Shown piece by piece: positions 49,616 through 61,530 of a DNA stretch of 64,000 nucleotides. The stretch is from contig NC_134421.1 in the NCBI RefSeq assembly GCF_030867145.1, forward strand, positions 23,071,979 to 23,135,978. The letters run 5' to 3'. Origin of the DNA: Opisthocomus hoazin. Taxonomy: Eukaryota > Chordata > Aves > Opisthocomiformes > Opisthocomidae. The number at the start of each line of letters is the position of its first letter. The first letter of the stretch is position 1. A model generated the notes under the pieces. That model made no database searches. It worked only from the letters and a program-made list of their open reading frames with translations, and was not told where the DNA came from. The position numbers and the translations under genes were made by a program.

Positions 49616-52600
49616 TCTTGATTTGCTAACATCAATTTAAAACCACCCTAAATACTTTTCCAGGCTAAACGCAATTGTTTCCCCTAGTAAAGCTGAGGGG
49701 GAGCCAAATGGTAAATTATGGAATACTGAGAGTTCAGTATGAACTGTCAGACTCTTCTGAAGGCAAGACAGATGCTGCTATTTTAATACTTAGCCATTGC
49801 CCACTTTAAAGTATGTCCCTACATAAATAGGGATATCAGTAACAAATACAGATTTTCATATTTTGAGAACTCCGAGAAGCCTTTTAGCTGTTTCTAATTG
49901 GATATCTTAGTTCTCCTATGGCTATTGTGGAGCAGATGTGCCCTATATATACAGGTGGCAGGCAGGGAGGGACTGGCAGCTGCCTGCCTTAGCACTGTCT
50001 GGCAAGGTCCATGGACCCCCATTATATGGCAGTGGCCCATCTGTGCTGCTAAGCAGCCCTGCCTACCCTTGAAAATGCATTTCTGCCCAAATCTGTACTT
50101 CATAAAGCTTCCAAATTTTGTCATATGCTTTTATGACTTTGAGTCTCCATAGGTCTACAAAAATTGAAACAAAATGTGGAATTTCTGTAGTTTTGTGTTT
50201 TCCACCTTTTTGACTTTTCATCTTTATCTGTCACTTTTAAAATTATTTTTTCTTGATGCACTGTGAATCTCACTGATGTCTCATCCCAACCACCTATCAC
50301 TTATTTCTCCATATGACTAGTTTCACCACGAACTTCTCTTTTATCAAGCGTTTTCTGCTGTTGGCCTCTTCAAGCTGATTCATGCTGCCTGCAAGAATGA
50401 CAAGCTTCAGTTGTAGTTTCTCAGCAAAATGAAGAAAACATGAATTCAAAGTGCACTCTGCATATTTTGTTTGCAAATATTTTTGAGGGACAACAATATC
50501 ACACGTTCTTCTTCAAGGCAGTTTTTCCTTCACAACTTTTCATTCATCCAGCCATGTTCTTCTTAAATGACAAATCCTAGTAGGCATTTTGATGAAACGC
50601 TGCTTTGATTTAGGAACACCTAAATCCCCAATTTTCTGTGAAATACATGCTCATAAGCCACTCAGAGGAATTTGAAAATCCCAGATGCGGATTTTCTCTT
50701 GGTTACAGCAATGTTGTAATTTATGCTGTACTACTTACTTACTTACAAATTACAGTCTTGCAATTACAATAGCTTGCTTCTTTTTCTAGTCATAAATTTA
50801 CTAACTTAATCTGTTTGTGAAATGTTATGTACTTTACCATGATTTTAGAATCCAAACTCCAGGTGGCAGGTTTTCTAAATCACTGAGGACTGAACAGGAG
50901 ATGCTGGCCATAATCTTTATCTCTATATTGACTCCTCGGCTGCCATTTCATAAATACGCACAGTAGTCGTTGTATGAATATTATAAACAATTTCAAAGGT
51001 CTAACAAATTTGCTGTGCTTGTATGAAGCATTTTAAGATCAAATACTTCTTTTGATCAATGATTTCCATATGATAAGTTATATCCTGTCTTGTGATTTGG
51101 GGGGTGGGGTGGGTTCATATTTAAATTGCATGTAGAAGGCAGTTTTCTCCAATACTTCAAACCCGGGTTTGTTGGAGGAACTTGGCTGAGAACATAGAGG
51201 AGTTTATGGAAAGTTTTAATCTTTGAAGGCAGATGGTTGGCAGCTTTTTAATACTCTATAATCTTATTATTTCTCTTTGTCTGTTCCATGGTTTGTGATG
51301 TGGATTTTTAACATGATATTACTTTTACCTGCTAGTTGTTATGGTTTTTAACATACAAATCCTTCAAACAAACTGCATTCAACTGGGTTTCATAGAGAGC
51401 CTCAGAAAAAGATGTTGGTGAGTTTGAAAGCTACTTGCTGAAAGCATATGAGCAGCGTATAGTGACGGTCAGAAATGTACAGTTAAAGAGCTAGGAAAAA
51501 CCAAAAACACCAGAGGCTGATGCCTTTTATAAATGGCATACTTAATAGCAACACCATGAAAGAATGGGATGCTTTTCCACTGAAGCACATCATGAACCCA
51601 AGGAGCTTGTGACCAAGAGTTTCTGAGGTCAGAAACTTAATATGACTGAAAATAATCATCCTTATAAACACTGATAACATGTAGGACAGTAGCCCAGAAT
51701 CTTTGCAGATTTATAGACCACAAGTCTAAGCGCACATATGTGCTGTGGACATACCACACGTCATTTTCCCTACCATTTTGTATCAAGTGATGGTGTTTCT
51801 TTGTGGCCCTCAGTCATCGCAGAAAATTGCATGGGTATTGATTCCTGTGAGCCATGGTTCAGGAAACATTGCTGTTATTTGCCTATATGCATAGCCATTA
51901 AAAAAAAAAAAGCAGTTATCTGTCAGAAGGTCTGAGAGATGTTGGTGCATGCTGGGCTAGCCTGTATACTGCTTGTACAGTCAATAGACCTATTTCAGTT
52001 GTCTACCGAAATAACGGCATGCTGGCTTCTGTAGGTATGCAAGAGGTTGATGTAGTTCAGACTTTCAGCCTTTGGATGGAATATCCGCTTACAGATGGAT
52101 CCAGGAAAGTCTCTGCTGTGATTGTGGTCTTTCTGCCACCAATGGACTCCATAGAAAGGCACCTTTTAACTGCCCTGCCACCGAACCCCTCACAGAGTTT
52201 ATGAGGTTGGATGAAATGAAAATTTACAACTCCTGTGCCTGAGGACATCAACCATATTCTAACAGCTTGAGATTTCAATATTAGGGGCAGTACACGATAT
52301 GAATTCGTAGGCATCACCATACACACAATAACTGAAACCAAGGACTTCCACTGGAAATGTGACCGATTTAATCTTTTTTTTTTTTTTCCTAGATCTCTGC
52401 CCCAAGGGTGAATATTTATGTGCATTCTCTGGTATTCAGTAAAGGCAGTCACACTGCAGTCTTTCCTTTACAGGCAGGAATCAATAGGGTCGGTCTCTCT
52501 CCTCTCCCCAGCTGCCTATTTAAATCTGTAGGAACTCTGTATCTTCGAGCCTTGTCTGGTTCTGTTGTATTTGAAACTGGCTGATAGATTCATAAGTCAC

Positions 52601-53789
52601 TGCGGGAATGATGGGTGGACAAGGAGACAGAGGCATATATTCACACAAACATCCACACAAATAAAGGATCGTGCATTTCCTTGCAAGATTGTCCATGAAA
52701 ATCCTCCTCTGATGCAAGACTTTTAACTGGTGTTCTCAAATCTCTATCCTCTTCTTCTGAGCACTCATGAATTGCTAACCCGGGGGAGCAAAATATTTGT
52801 TGCGAAGATGGGCTGCTTAAGTTACCTGGGTACGGCAAACTGAGCACTCCAGCAGTTCATCGTCTGGGCTGCCAGCAGCTCCTGTTGAAATATCTGGTAG
52901 CGAGGTATTAAAATTTGATTACATTTAAATGTCTACAGCCTGCCTAGATATTTAAGGAACCGTACAGCCGCAGAAGAACAATCCTTTTCCCACGAGTAAC
53001 CTTGTGTACAAAATTTCAGAAACAAACCTCCTTACTGCCATACAGCACTCCAAATTTGAAAGCCATTTTGTACTATAGACACATAAATGAAAATGATCTA
53101 ACGGACGTGACCGCAGACGTCACCGCTCACCAGCTGAAGCCATTACCAACTGCGTGTGCGCTCTTAACCCGCCCCATTAGCGGACTAAATGACATGGGCG
53201 TGAAACACACTGGGGCCTGTAGCTGGAGTGAGCCGAGTTCAAGCACGTTAATGCTGCCGTGCCTCAAGCCTGGAGCTGCTGCGGCTGAACCCGTCTGGTC
53301 GTGCGCTCGTAACTCACACAAAGGCTGAGGGTTTGAGAGCGCTTACAAATGTCAGCCTTTGAGTGGAAAAATGCGTTCAATCTTTGCAGCACGACTGGTG
53401 CTCCGCTACGGTATTTGCTCTACTTGGCACAGCTAGTCCTTGGGCAGGTTTACTATTTACTCATCACCCCTCGCCCTGCATCCAGTGTGTAAGAGTCGCA
53501 GCTTTAGAACGGAGCGGGGAACTGCAGCGTGTTGATTTCTGTATGCGAGGGTCTACCGGTGGTCCAGCAGCCCTCCTGCCACGCCTCAGGCGGGCTTTTG
53601 CCTTAGCACACGTAGATACAGGTCCTTTCTTGGTTGAACTGATGTTTTCGGGCTGTACTTTTTTTGGAAGGCGGGTGTGTGCTTGTGTGAGCAGTCCGAT
53701 ACTCCGCAAATACCCAGTGGGTCGTGCCACAAGGTCGCCGTGTCAGTTCAGGGCCCGGAGGAAGCAACTGCTCCCTCACAGTTAAGTTT
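49616..53789. other. Intergenic DNA upstream of the EEA1 CpG island
   Basis: AT-rich until about 52,850. CpG frequency then rises gradually towards the island, with a CRE-like GACGTCAC at 53,116-53,123. No exon was recognised. A distal EEA1 5' UTR exon or a divergent transcript could lie between 53,000 and 53,790, but the sequence does not show one. Confidence 0.6.
52374..52387. repeat. T14 homopolymer
   Basis: An uninterrupted run of 14 T on the + strand. No associated element was recognised. Confidence 0.9.
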
Positions 53790-54374
53790 CCAGGGAATTA
53801 CCCAGCCAGAGCGCCTCAACGCGCCTTCCTCGCTACTTCCAACACCGCGCACCGGGCAAAACCCGCGCCGGGCTGCGTTTGCGCCGGGCCGCACGCAGAG
53901 AGCCCTCGGCTTCGCGTCCCAGCTCCCCTCCCCTTCCTCCCCCGGGCCGGGACCCGGTTCCAGGGCAACGACCGCGGCGAAGGGGTCAGGCACAGCCCCC
54001 GAGGGGAGCGCGGCCGCGCTGCCGGGGAGCGGGAACCCGCCCGGCCGCCTCCCAGGGCCCCCGCGGGGGAGGTCGGGCCGCGGGCCCCTCGCCGCCACCG
54101 CCGCCCCGTCCCGAGGGGCAGCCCCGTCCGGCCCGGCTCCTCCGCCCCCTCTCCCCCCGTTCGGCTGCCCGCGGCCGGGCCCGTCCCTCCCCGGGGCGGT
54201 GCGGCCCCTCCCCGGCGCGGCGGCCGCCCCGCCTCCCCGGCCGCGGCGCTGTCACGGGGCGAGCGGGCCGCGCCGGGCTCCTGCGGGGCGGGGGCGGCGC
54301 TGCGCGGCGCGGGGCCCCGCGGCTTCCCCCTCGGCCTGGCCGCGGCCGCCCGGCGGCATCCGCGCTCCGCCACC

Positions 54375-54398
54375 ATGTTCCGGCGGATCCTGCAGCGG
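54375..54398 (+). CDS. EEA1: EEA1 coding exon 1 (residues 1-8)
   Basis: Encodes MFRRILQR and ends exactly at a codon boundary before a consensus donor (CGG|GTAAGG), so the intron is phase 0. Human EEA1 begins MLRRILQR with the same exon boundary; only residue 2 differs (Leu to Phe). EEA1 is a long coiled-coil homodimer on early endosomes. It binds Rab5-GTP through an N-terminal C2H2 zinc finger and PI3P through a C-terminal FYVE domain, and tethers membranes before SNARE fusion. The start is chosen because of the near-ideal context (GCCACCATG) and the match to the human N-terminus. The upstream frame has no stop back to 53,724, so the sequence alone does not exclude an N-terminal extension. 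The exon sits inside a strong CpG island, as expected for a housekeeping trafficking gene. Identification rests mainly on joining this exon to exon 2. Confidence 0.93.
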
Positions 54399-54420
54399 GT
54401 AAGGCAGCGAGACCCGCCCC

Positions 54421-54466
54421 GGCGGCGGCGGCGGCGAGGGCGCCGTGCCGTGCCGTGCCGTGCCGC
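54421..54466 (+). repeat. (GGC)n then (GCCGT)n short tandem repeats at the start of EEA1 intron 1
   Basis: Five GGC units begin 22 nt after the exon 1 donor. After a short spacer, four copies of a GCCGT/CCGTG pentamer follow. They lie in the CpG island and are potentially length-variable. Confidence 0.85.
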
Positions 54467-57400
54467 GCCGCTTCCTGGTGCCGGCCGGGCTCGGGGCTGG
54501 GCTCCCCGCGGCGGGGCCGGAGCCGTCGGCCCGGCCCGGCCCGCCCTGCGGCGCAGGGTGGAGGGCGTAGGCCCGCGGCGGCCGCTGAGGCCGTGAGCTT
54601 GTCCGCCGTCGCCCCCTCGCCCGCCGCGGGGGACGGCCGGGGCCCCGACGGGGCGGGCCGGGCCCGCGGACCTGTGCCGCGTCCCGGCTAGGGGGGCGGC
54701 ATCGGGCGGGCCCGGCGGGCGGGCGCGGGGCCTGCCGGTGGGGCGCGGGGCGGCCCTGCCCCGGCGCGGCTCCTTCCCGCGGCGCGGCCGCGTCTGCGCC
54801 CGCCGCCCGCGCTTCAGGCAGGCTCGGGGGACGCCGAGCCCGGGGGAGAGCCGCCGCGGGACCGTGGGCGATGTCCTGGGGGCCGGCGAGCGGGGAAGGC
54901 TCCTGACGCCGAGGGCCAGCCCGGCGGCCACCGGTCGGCTGTCCCCCCCATCTTGGGAACCGGCTTTTCCGGCAGCTCTGCCTGGCCGGGAGAGCCGGGG
55001 TTTGCGACACCCGCCTGGCCTGCCGAAATCCTCCCTGCCCGCCCGGCCGGCGGCGCGGGGGGAAGGTGCGGCTGTCGGCGGGGCTGGGGGCCGCACCGAG
55101 GAGGGCTCGGCCCCGCCGGCGGTGGGAGGGCGGGGGCCCGGGTGCCGCTCGGTGTGGGGCGGGAGGAGGTCCGCCGCCCCTCTGCCGCGCAGGGAAGCCT
55201 TGCTCCGAGCAGGAGAGCGAACGGGGGGCAGAAAGCACCTCGGCCTGGAGCACGCCTCCGGTGGGCCCTGAGCAGGTGGAGAGCGTTCTCGGTCCGCTCG
55301 GAGCTGCGCCTTTGCAGGGAAGAGCTTCCTTCCTGAAGTCGGAGGGGAAGCCCCGCTAACAAGCGGGGAAACGTAGTACGGATCTAATCAAGTGTTGGCA
55401 GCGATGAACGGGGTGTTTATTGATTCGGAGGAACAACAGGCTGTCAAGGAAAGCTGCTATGGTGTGGGAAAAGGCTTGATGCAGCGCCGGAGGAAATTTG
55501 CCCACAAGTTCGGCTGAACACTTCCTACAAAAGTCTAAAGTCAGTGCAGAAGTTTTTGTGTGTTACAAACAGCCATCTTCTATGAAAAGTTTAGACAAAT
55601 AACTATTCCCCAGTGGCTCCCCAAAACCGCAGAACTGCAGCAGAGCTAATTGCCAACAACGGTGAAACAGACTTCTTCCTGCCCAAAAAATAAGTAGAGA
55701 AATGCCAAGTTTTTAAAAGACGTAAATCTTTTAATTGGTGCAAAAAACTGTGCTTTTAAACATCCACCTCTTATTAAACAGGCTTTAGGCCTGCCATAAA
55801 AGCAGCGATTATATGCACAGCCTCATACATACCTTTTTGACTTACAATCTGTGGTTGGCAAAATGTGAAAAAGACTTCTAACGTACTTCGGTGTTAATAG
55901 TGACCCTTAGCTTGCTGTCAGATTTGTTCATAAAGAGCATAAGTATTAAAACCTTGCACATCTCTGAGGCAGTAACTTGAAGGCCAAGGAACCTCCGCTT
56001 GACCCTTTTCTTGTGCATCTTCGATGCAGCTGGCAAAAAGCCCCCACCGTTCAGTCACTGAAATGTAGTTTTTTGTATATGTATTTGGTTTGTTATTTGA
56101 TTACAGGTGATGCCATCCTTTCTGGCCGGATGGCTGGTCGTTATTGGTGATATAACTGGAGTTATGAAAGTATGTTGAAAAAGAAAGAAATTCTTTATTA
56201 CATTCCTTTTTTTTTGTAACTCAACTGGCCATTGAGCTGCAAAGGAGGAAGACAAAACCTGCAAAGATACTGTTTATAGTTTTAATTACCTATTTGAAAT
56301 TCTGATTCCTGAGGTTTTAAAACATCAAGTCTTTCTTTTTTATACCTCTTCTGTTCCCTGAGCACCTCTTTATTTGTTCCACAGTTGTATTTTCTATTTC
56401 TAAAAGCATCTTCATGGTGACTTTGAGTGGCATATTTTCAAAATAGGAAGTATATACTTGTTGCTACTGAACATTGCTCATTTAGGTTTTGAAGTTAGTA
56501 TGTCCATGATGTCTTCAACTAGGTCCTTGTTTTAGGTCCTTTCCCTGCAAGCTGTTTCTAAATTTTATGTGTGTTTTCAGTGTGACATCTCGAGGATCCA
56601 TCTGTTCTGTACGTGTGCACCGTAAAACCCCTTTTCATTCATTCTTGCCACTTTTCAATTTCGTGCATTGTTCATCATGCTGATCTAGTAAAAGGTAGTC
56701 TTTCCCAAGAGACATCTGCGGGGAGTGTCCAAGACATAACTTTCCTACCCAGATGCTTTGATTTTTGTCGACGGATTCTTTAGAGCGCTCTTTTTTCTGT
56801 GTTGTGATCAACTCTGAAGGCCCTTTGGGGCTGTTATGTCCCCTCTCAGTTGTTCATCTACTAGTGGGACAGTGGCTCTCTGGTCTGTTAAAGCAGAGCT
56901 CGCTTCTTACATTTGCAAGATATCAAGACTTGAAAAAAAACTAGACTTTTCGTAAGGAGGAGGCCTTTATTTTCAGCTGGTGGAAAACTGATTACTTTCA
57001 CCTTCTTCCGAGCTTTCTTCCCATCGCTCGTGTTTTGTAGCGCAGGACCCATCTGTTGGGGCAGCGTGACTAGTGTTTAAGTTAGTTTTTGTCTTCATTC
57101 TTTGTGTTTAACTGGCTGTCTGTGGCTGTTGGCGGTTGTGCTGTGGTTGGGTGGCAAGATCCTATCGCTCTGTTTCTTACAATACTTGAGTTCTTGGTCT
57201 TGAGGTGCTGGGGTCCAGGTGGAGAACAGGGCTTTGCAGGCATTGCTGTAGCTCGGGTAGTGCAGTTGCCTTTTCTCTTACTCCAGCCTCAGGAGCAGAG
57301 ATGCTTACTTGTCTGGGGTGCATTGCATCTCACGCCTTACCTATAGTTTTCTTTTTATGTTTGTAATTGCAGGGCTTGCTAGATGGCATGTTTATGCGGA

Positions 57401-58414
57401 TGGATGCTGAGCTGCAGCTGTGCCGGTGCCATCCCTCTGGGGTTGAAGGGAGAGTGTGTGCCTCTTCCTGGGCACAAGCTCTGCTCGCATGGAACCCATG
57501 CTGTGATGGGAAGGAAAGGTCTTTATGTCCTGTGAAGTCAGGAGTCCTTTCATTTTACGGAGTCATAAAATAGCATCACACTTCTTTAGAAGTAAACAGT
57601 ATTGCTGTTCTGTTTTGTGCTTTACTCTGTTTCTAGCACTGAGAGTTGTTTGGGCTTCTTACCTTCTCATTCTTGCGTCATGTTTGTTGCCTCAGAACCT
57701 TAATATGTTTGGACAGTAGTACCCTTCTGTAGTATTTAAATCTGTGCTGGGAAAATCCATATTTGTTCAGACTTTCTGAAGGCTTAATGTATTTTTTCAA
57801 AGGTTTAATTTATTCTGAATTTAAAACTGCTGAAAAGAGTATCATAGCTGAATGGAGTGTAGCTATAGACAGATAAATGACTATGCAAAAATGACACAGT
57901 AGTGAACCATATTTATACTCTGTCGTTTCAATGCATTAGCGCAACTCATTCATTATATAATTTTCTATCCCTTTTCAGAAAACAAGCTGCAATCGTTGTT
58001 GTCCTTTTTGTTGTTAATGATGTTTCTTTATATTAGCTTGCAGTTTTGAGAAAACACAGAGAACAACATTATGAAGTTTAGCATATTACTTCTACAACTC
58101 TCGTGCTCGTAGGAGAAGCATATGCTTCTCTGCAAAGTAAGCAAACGTTAACTCTTGACAACTAGGAAGGAAATACTCTGAGTGAGGGACTGATTTTGCA
58201 TCAGTCTTTGAACTCCAGATATGCCTTTAAGGGTCAAATGTTAATTTAAAAAAAAAAGTATACAGAAGCCTGTGTGAAAATTTACTTTTCCTATGGGATT
58301 CATAAGTCATTCTTTTGCTCGCATGTGTAGTTGAACTGGAAACAAGAAGCATCATTCTGAATCTTTCCTTACTTCACAAAGTCCGAGTTCTTCAATGTGT
58401 TGTGATTTTTAAAA

Positions 58415-58435
58415 TTTATTTATTTATTTATTTTT
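58415..58435 (+). repeat. (TTTA)n microsatellite in EEA1 intron 1
   Basis: Four to five TTTA units followed by a short T-run. A simple repeat. Confidence 0.9.
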
Positions 58436-59690
58436 AACGGGACCTGATATAACAGTGGTCTGGGAGCCTGACTTAAACATGTGTGTGAACCTATTTGATC
58501 TTGCAACGATCAGTTAAAAAATATTCCGAATCCCTCATTCTTTATTTGGCTGTTGAAGGATGTTAAATTGTGTTACGGCCTTGAAAGAGAAGTTAATTCC
58601 ATTTATGGTCTCTGTTTCCATAACATCCTTCCAAATTTGTATGAATTTTTTCTTGCTGGTCTGTATTACTTTACAAATGGATGCTATGTGGTGTTTTTCC
58701 CAGGCTTGAAAGTTACTTAATGACCTCTTTCCTTCTCACTCTTTTTCCCAGTGCATGCCACTCACCAGAAAATGCTGCCTATTTGTACTACGCTTTCTAA
58801 CTCTAGCTTGGAATTACGCTTTGTCTTTTAAAGAGAGCACATTGTTTTTTGAAAGGTTAAAAGTATTTTACCAGGTACTGTTTAATAATTTCTGTCTTGT
58901 ATATTGCGTGTAGTAAGACATGCCACGCGGTGCCTTTTAGTGTGTGATTATAGCATGTCTGAAGTGTTTCATAAAGCAAATACTTTAATCAACCACGTAG
59001 TAATAACACTGTACTTTTAATATAAGAGCTTTCATCCTGGAGGTTGTAATAATCTCCAATTTGTAGTACTAGAACTAGCAGAACTTAATATGCAAATCTC
59101 ATTGCGAAATGCAGTCAGCTCTGGGGTGAAATGTGATGGGCGATTAACAATGCACAGTAGCATTGTGTAAGAAGTTACAATATAAGGTGAAGAAGATATT
59201 GTGTTAATTGTCACAAAAGATTCTTGGTTTTGGGGCTGAATGATTCATTAAATATGCTGAAAGAATATGCACAGGTGTTGCAGAAGTGGAGGTATATGCT
59301 GCCCAGCTAAGGAGATGGTTGGACCATCTCTTATTGCTGTTGCCCAGGATACCGAGTTTTGTTCAGGTTCTCCCTCTGCTTGTCTTTCTGTCCAAGGCTA
59401 CGTGAAGGCACATTCTTCAGTTTTTGGAGCTGAAGAGTGGAACAAAAGGCTTCCATTTCTTGTAAAGCATTAGTAAAGAAGTGCATATCCATCAATGCTG
59501 ATACTTTCTCCATTTCAAAATGTCTGATTTCTACTTGTGGATGTAGGTGCTGGGACAGATAGGTGTCTAAGTTCTCAGGCTTTCTTGAACAGAACAGCCA
59601 CCATACCCAAGTGCCATACAAAAGCCTTTTTATCATGTTCAGATTTCTAAAGACTTTTAAAATATTCCTCTCAATAAGAAACTGATCATT

Positions 59691-60271
59691 TTGACCAGCA
59701 GGGCAAGGGAGGTGATTCTCCCACCTCTGTTCCACTCTCATGAGACCCCACCTGGAGTCTTGCATCCAGTTCTGGGGCCCCCAACATGAGAAGGACATGG
59801 ACCTGTTGGAGCTGGTCCAGAGGAGGGCCATGAAGATGATCCGAGGGCTGGAGCACCTCTGCTGTGAGAAAAGGCTGAGGGAGTTGGGGTTGTTCAGCCC
59901 GAGGAAGAGAAAGCTGCGAGGAGACCTTATAGCAGCCTTCCAGCACCTGAAGGGACCTACAAGAAAGCTGAAGAGGGACTTTTTACAAGGGCAGGTAGTG
60001 ATAGGACAAGGTATAATGGCTTAAAGCTGAAAGAGAGTAGATTTAGATTAGATATAAGAAAGATATTCTCTGCTGTGAGAGTGGTGAGGCACTGGAATGG
60101 GTTGCCCAGAGAAGCTGTGGATCCCCCCATCCCTAGAAGTGTTCAAGGCCAGGTTGGATGGGGCTTTGAGCAACCTGGTCTAGTGGGAGGTGTCCCTGCC
60201 CATGGCAGGGGGGTTGGAACTAGATGTTCTTTAAGGTCCCTTCCAACCCAAACCATTTTATGATTCTATAT
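59691..60271 (+). mobile_element. CR1 LINE 3' fragment in EEA1 intron 1 (sense)
   Basis: Begins at the CR1 'ASRxREVI' region and reads [36 protein letters not shown] and [22 protein letters not shown]. The reading frame then shifts. The 3' end reads GGTCCCTTCCAACCC, then CATTTTATGATTCTAT. It is a 5'-truncated insertion in the same direction as EEA1 transcription, and the frame is broken. Confidence 0.93.
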
Positions 60272-60671
60272 TGTGAAAGTTCAGCTCCTTTATGGAAGAA
60301 AGCTTTGACACTTGACGTCTTCATCTTCCCTTGTGTAGACATACGTGTATATACATTTTCTTTGGATTCTTTTTTCGTGCACAAAATGGATTCACAAGTG
60401 AGCTTTACCTCTGGGTTGTGTGATTGATTGGGGTTTATAGATTGCATGCAAAGGAACTTCTGAACTATATAAACTGAAGAAAACTGTGACATTAGATGTA
60501 ATATTCTAACTTACCTGTTTTACTGAGAAACTTGGCTACACCTTACCAATTGTTTTAGATAATACTCCTCCGCCTGTCCAGGCACACCAACCACATCTTC
60601 GTCAATGGAGTTCTAAACTTGCATTTTGGAGCTCTCCTGCAGGACGTGTGTTTCCGCAGGGCAGCGCTTTG

Positions 60672-61480
60672 GAGATCACAGAACAATATGGGCAGGAAGG
60701 GAGCTCAGGAGCTCTCTAGTCTGAGCTCCTCCTGCGAGCAGCACCAGCTTGGAGGTCGGGAGCAGGCTGCTCAGGCCTGGCCTCGCGCTGGAGAAGCTTT
60801 TCCCTACGTTGAGTGGGAACCTCTCTTGTTTCTGTTTTTGTGTCTTGTCCTCCCACTGTGCACTGCTGGGAGCAGCCTGGCTTCTGCTCTTTGAAGACCT
60901 CCTCACAGGTGATGGGGGGGCTGCTGTTAGGCTGTCCCAAAGCTGCCTCTGCTCCAGGCTGAGCTAGCCCTGTTCCCTCAGCCTCTCTCCACAGGGCAGC
61001 TGCTCCAGCCCCAGCAGTCTTGGTGGCCTTTTGCTGTACTCAGTCTGATTTATCAGTGTCCTCCCTGGACTGGGAGAGCCAAAACTGGATGTGGTATCTT
61101 GATGCAGTCCAATGGGTGCTGGCTGGTGGCGGATGATCGCTTCCCGTGGTTGGTTGGCTGGGCTCCTGCTAATACAACCCAGGATGCTGGTGGCCCTCTC
61201 CGCTGCCAGGGCACACTGCTGGCTCCTGTTTGGCTTGTTCTCTGACACCAGCCCTGTGTCTCTTTCAGCAGAGTGGCCTGTGTTGCCGCCAGGGATTTTT
61301 GCTTCCCAGGTGCAGGACTCCACATTTGTCCCTGTTGAGTTGCATGAGGTTCCCATTGACCCATTCCTCCAGCCTGCCTAGGTCCCTCTGAAGGGCAGCC
61401 CTGCCCTTGAGTGTATCAGCTGGTCCTCCCAGTTTGATGTCATATGGAAGCCTGATGAGCGTGCACCCGTGGTCCATGCT
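60672..61480 (-). mobile_element. CR1-type LINE fragment in EEA1 intron 1 (antisense, diverged subfamily)
   Basis: Read on the minus strand, this contains CR1 ORF2 C-terminal blocks in two overlapping frames: DTLKGRAALQRDLGRLEEWVNGNLMQLN, DKCGVLHLG, then QQCALAAERATSILGCI. The 3' UTR region ends near 60,672 with a degenerate ATCACAGAA terminus. It is more diverged than the other copies and belongs to a different CR1 subfamily, judged by its 3' end. At its right (5') end the orientation appears to flip (see the separate inverted piece at 61,487). Confidence 0.82.
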
Positions 61481-61486
61481 GGGATG

Positions 61487-61530
61487 AGCCTTGTTTACTA
61501 TCTGTATTGGTGACCTGGAGGAGAAGTACT
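61487..61530 (+). mobile_element. Short CR1 RT piece in inverted orientation
   Basis: Unlike the adjoining minus-strand CR1, these ~44 bases match the CR1 RT segment just upstream of the FADD motif in the + direction. Read in frame they give LFTICIGDLEE, against a typical CR1 LFNIFxxDLEE. This is the segment that would directly precede the neighbouring minus-strand part, so it looks like an inverted 5' end of the same insertion. The match is short and judged from memory of the consensus. Confidence 0.5.

Larger units (their letters stand above)
53790..55370 (+). promoter_or_regulatory. EEA1: CpG-island promoter of EEA1
   Basis: GC content and CpG density rise sharply near 53,790 and fall back near 55,370. 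CpG dinucleotides are dense throughout, in contrast to the CpG-poor flanks. The EEA1 start codon lies about one third of the way in, so the 5' UTR and transcription start lie within 53,790-54,374; the exact start cannot be read from sequence. Many GC-box-like runs (GGGGCGGG and its complement) are present and there is no obvious TATA box, which fits a broad TATA-less promoter. Many long open frames on both strands here are a by-product of high GC and low stop-codon frequency, and are not treated as genes. CpG-island promoters are often bidirectional, so an upstream antisense transcript is possible but not shown. Confidence 0.88.

Noticed and set aside
51099..51113. G-rich run as a G-quadruplex
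   Set aside because: Only three separated G-runs without splitting the first. A weak candidate with no context.
53363..53785. 140-codon frame immediately upstream of the EEA1 island
   Set aside because: Not recognisable, with no Kozak or exon support. Probably chance in rising GC.
53816..55096. 426-codon open frame on the minus strand, and several 180-330-codon frames in other frames, across the CpG island
   Set aside because: All are Pro/Arg/Gly/Ala-rich, overlap in many frames at once, and follow from high GC with few stop codons. None has a recognisable domain, and the EEA1 exon lies among them.
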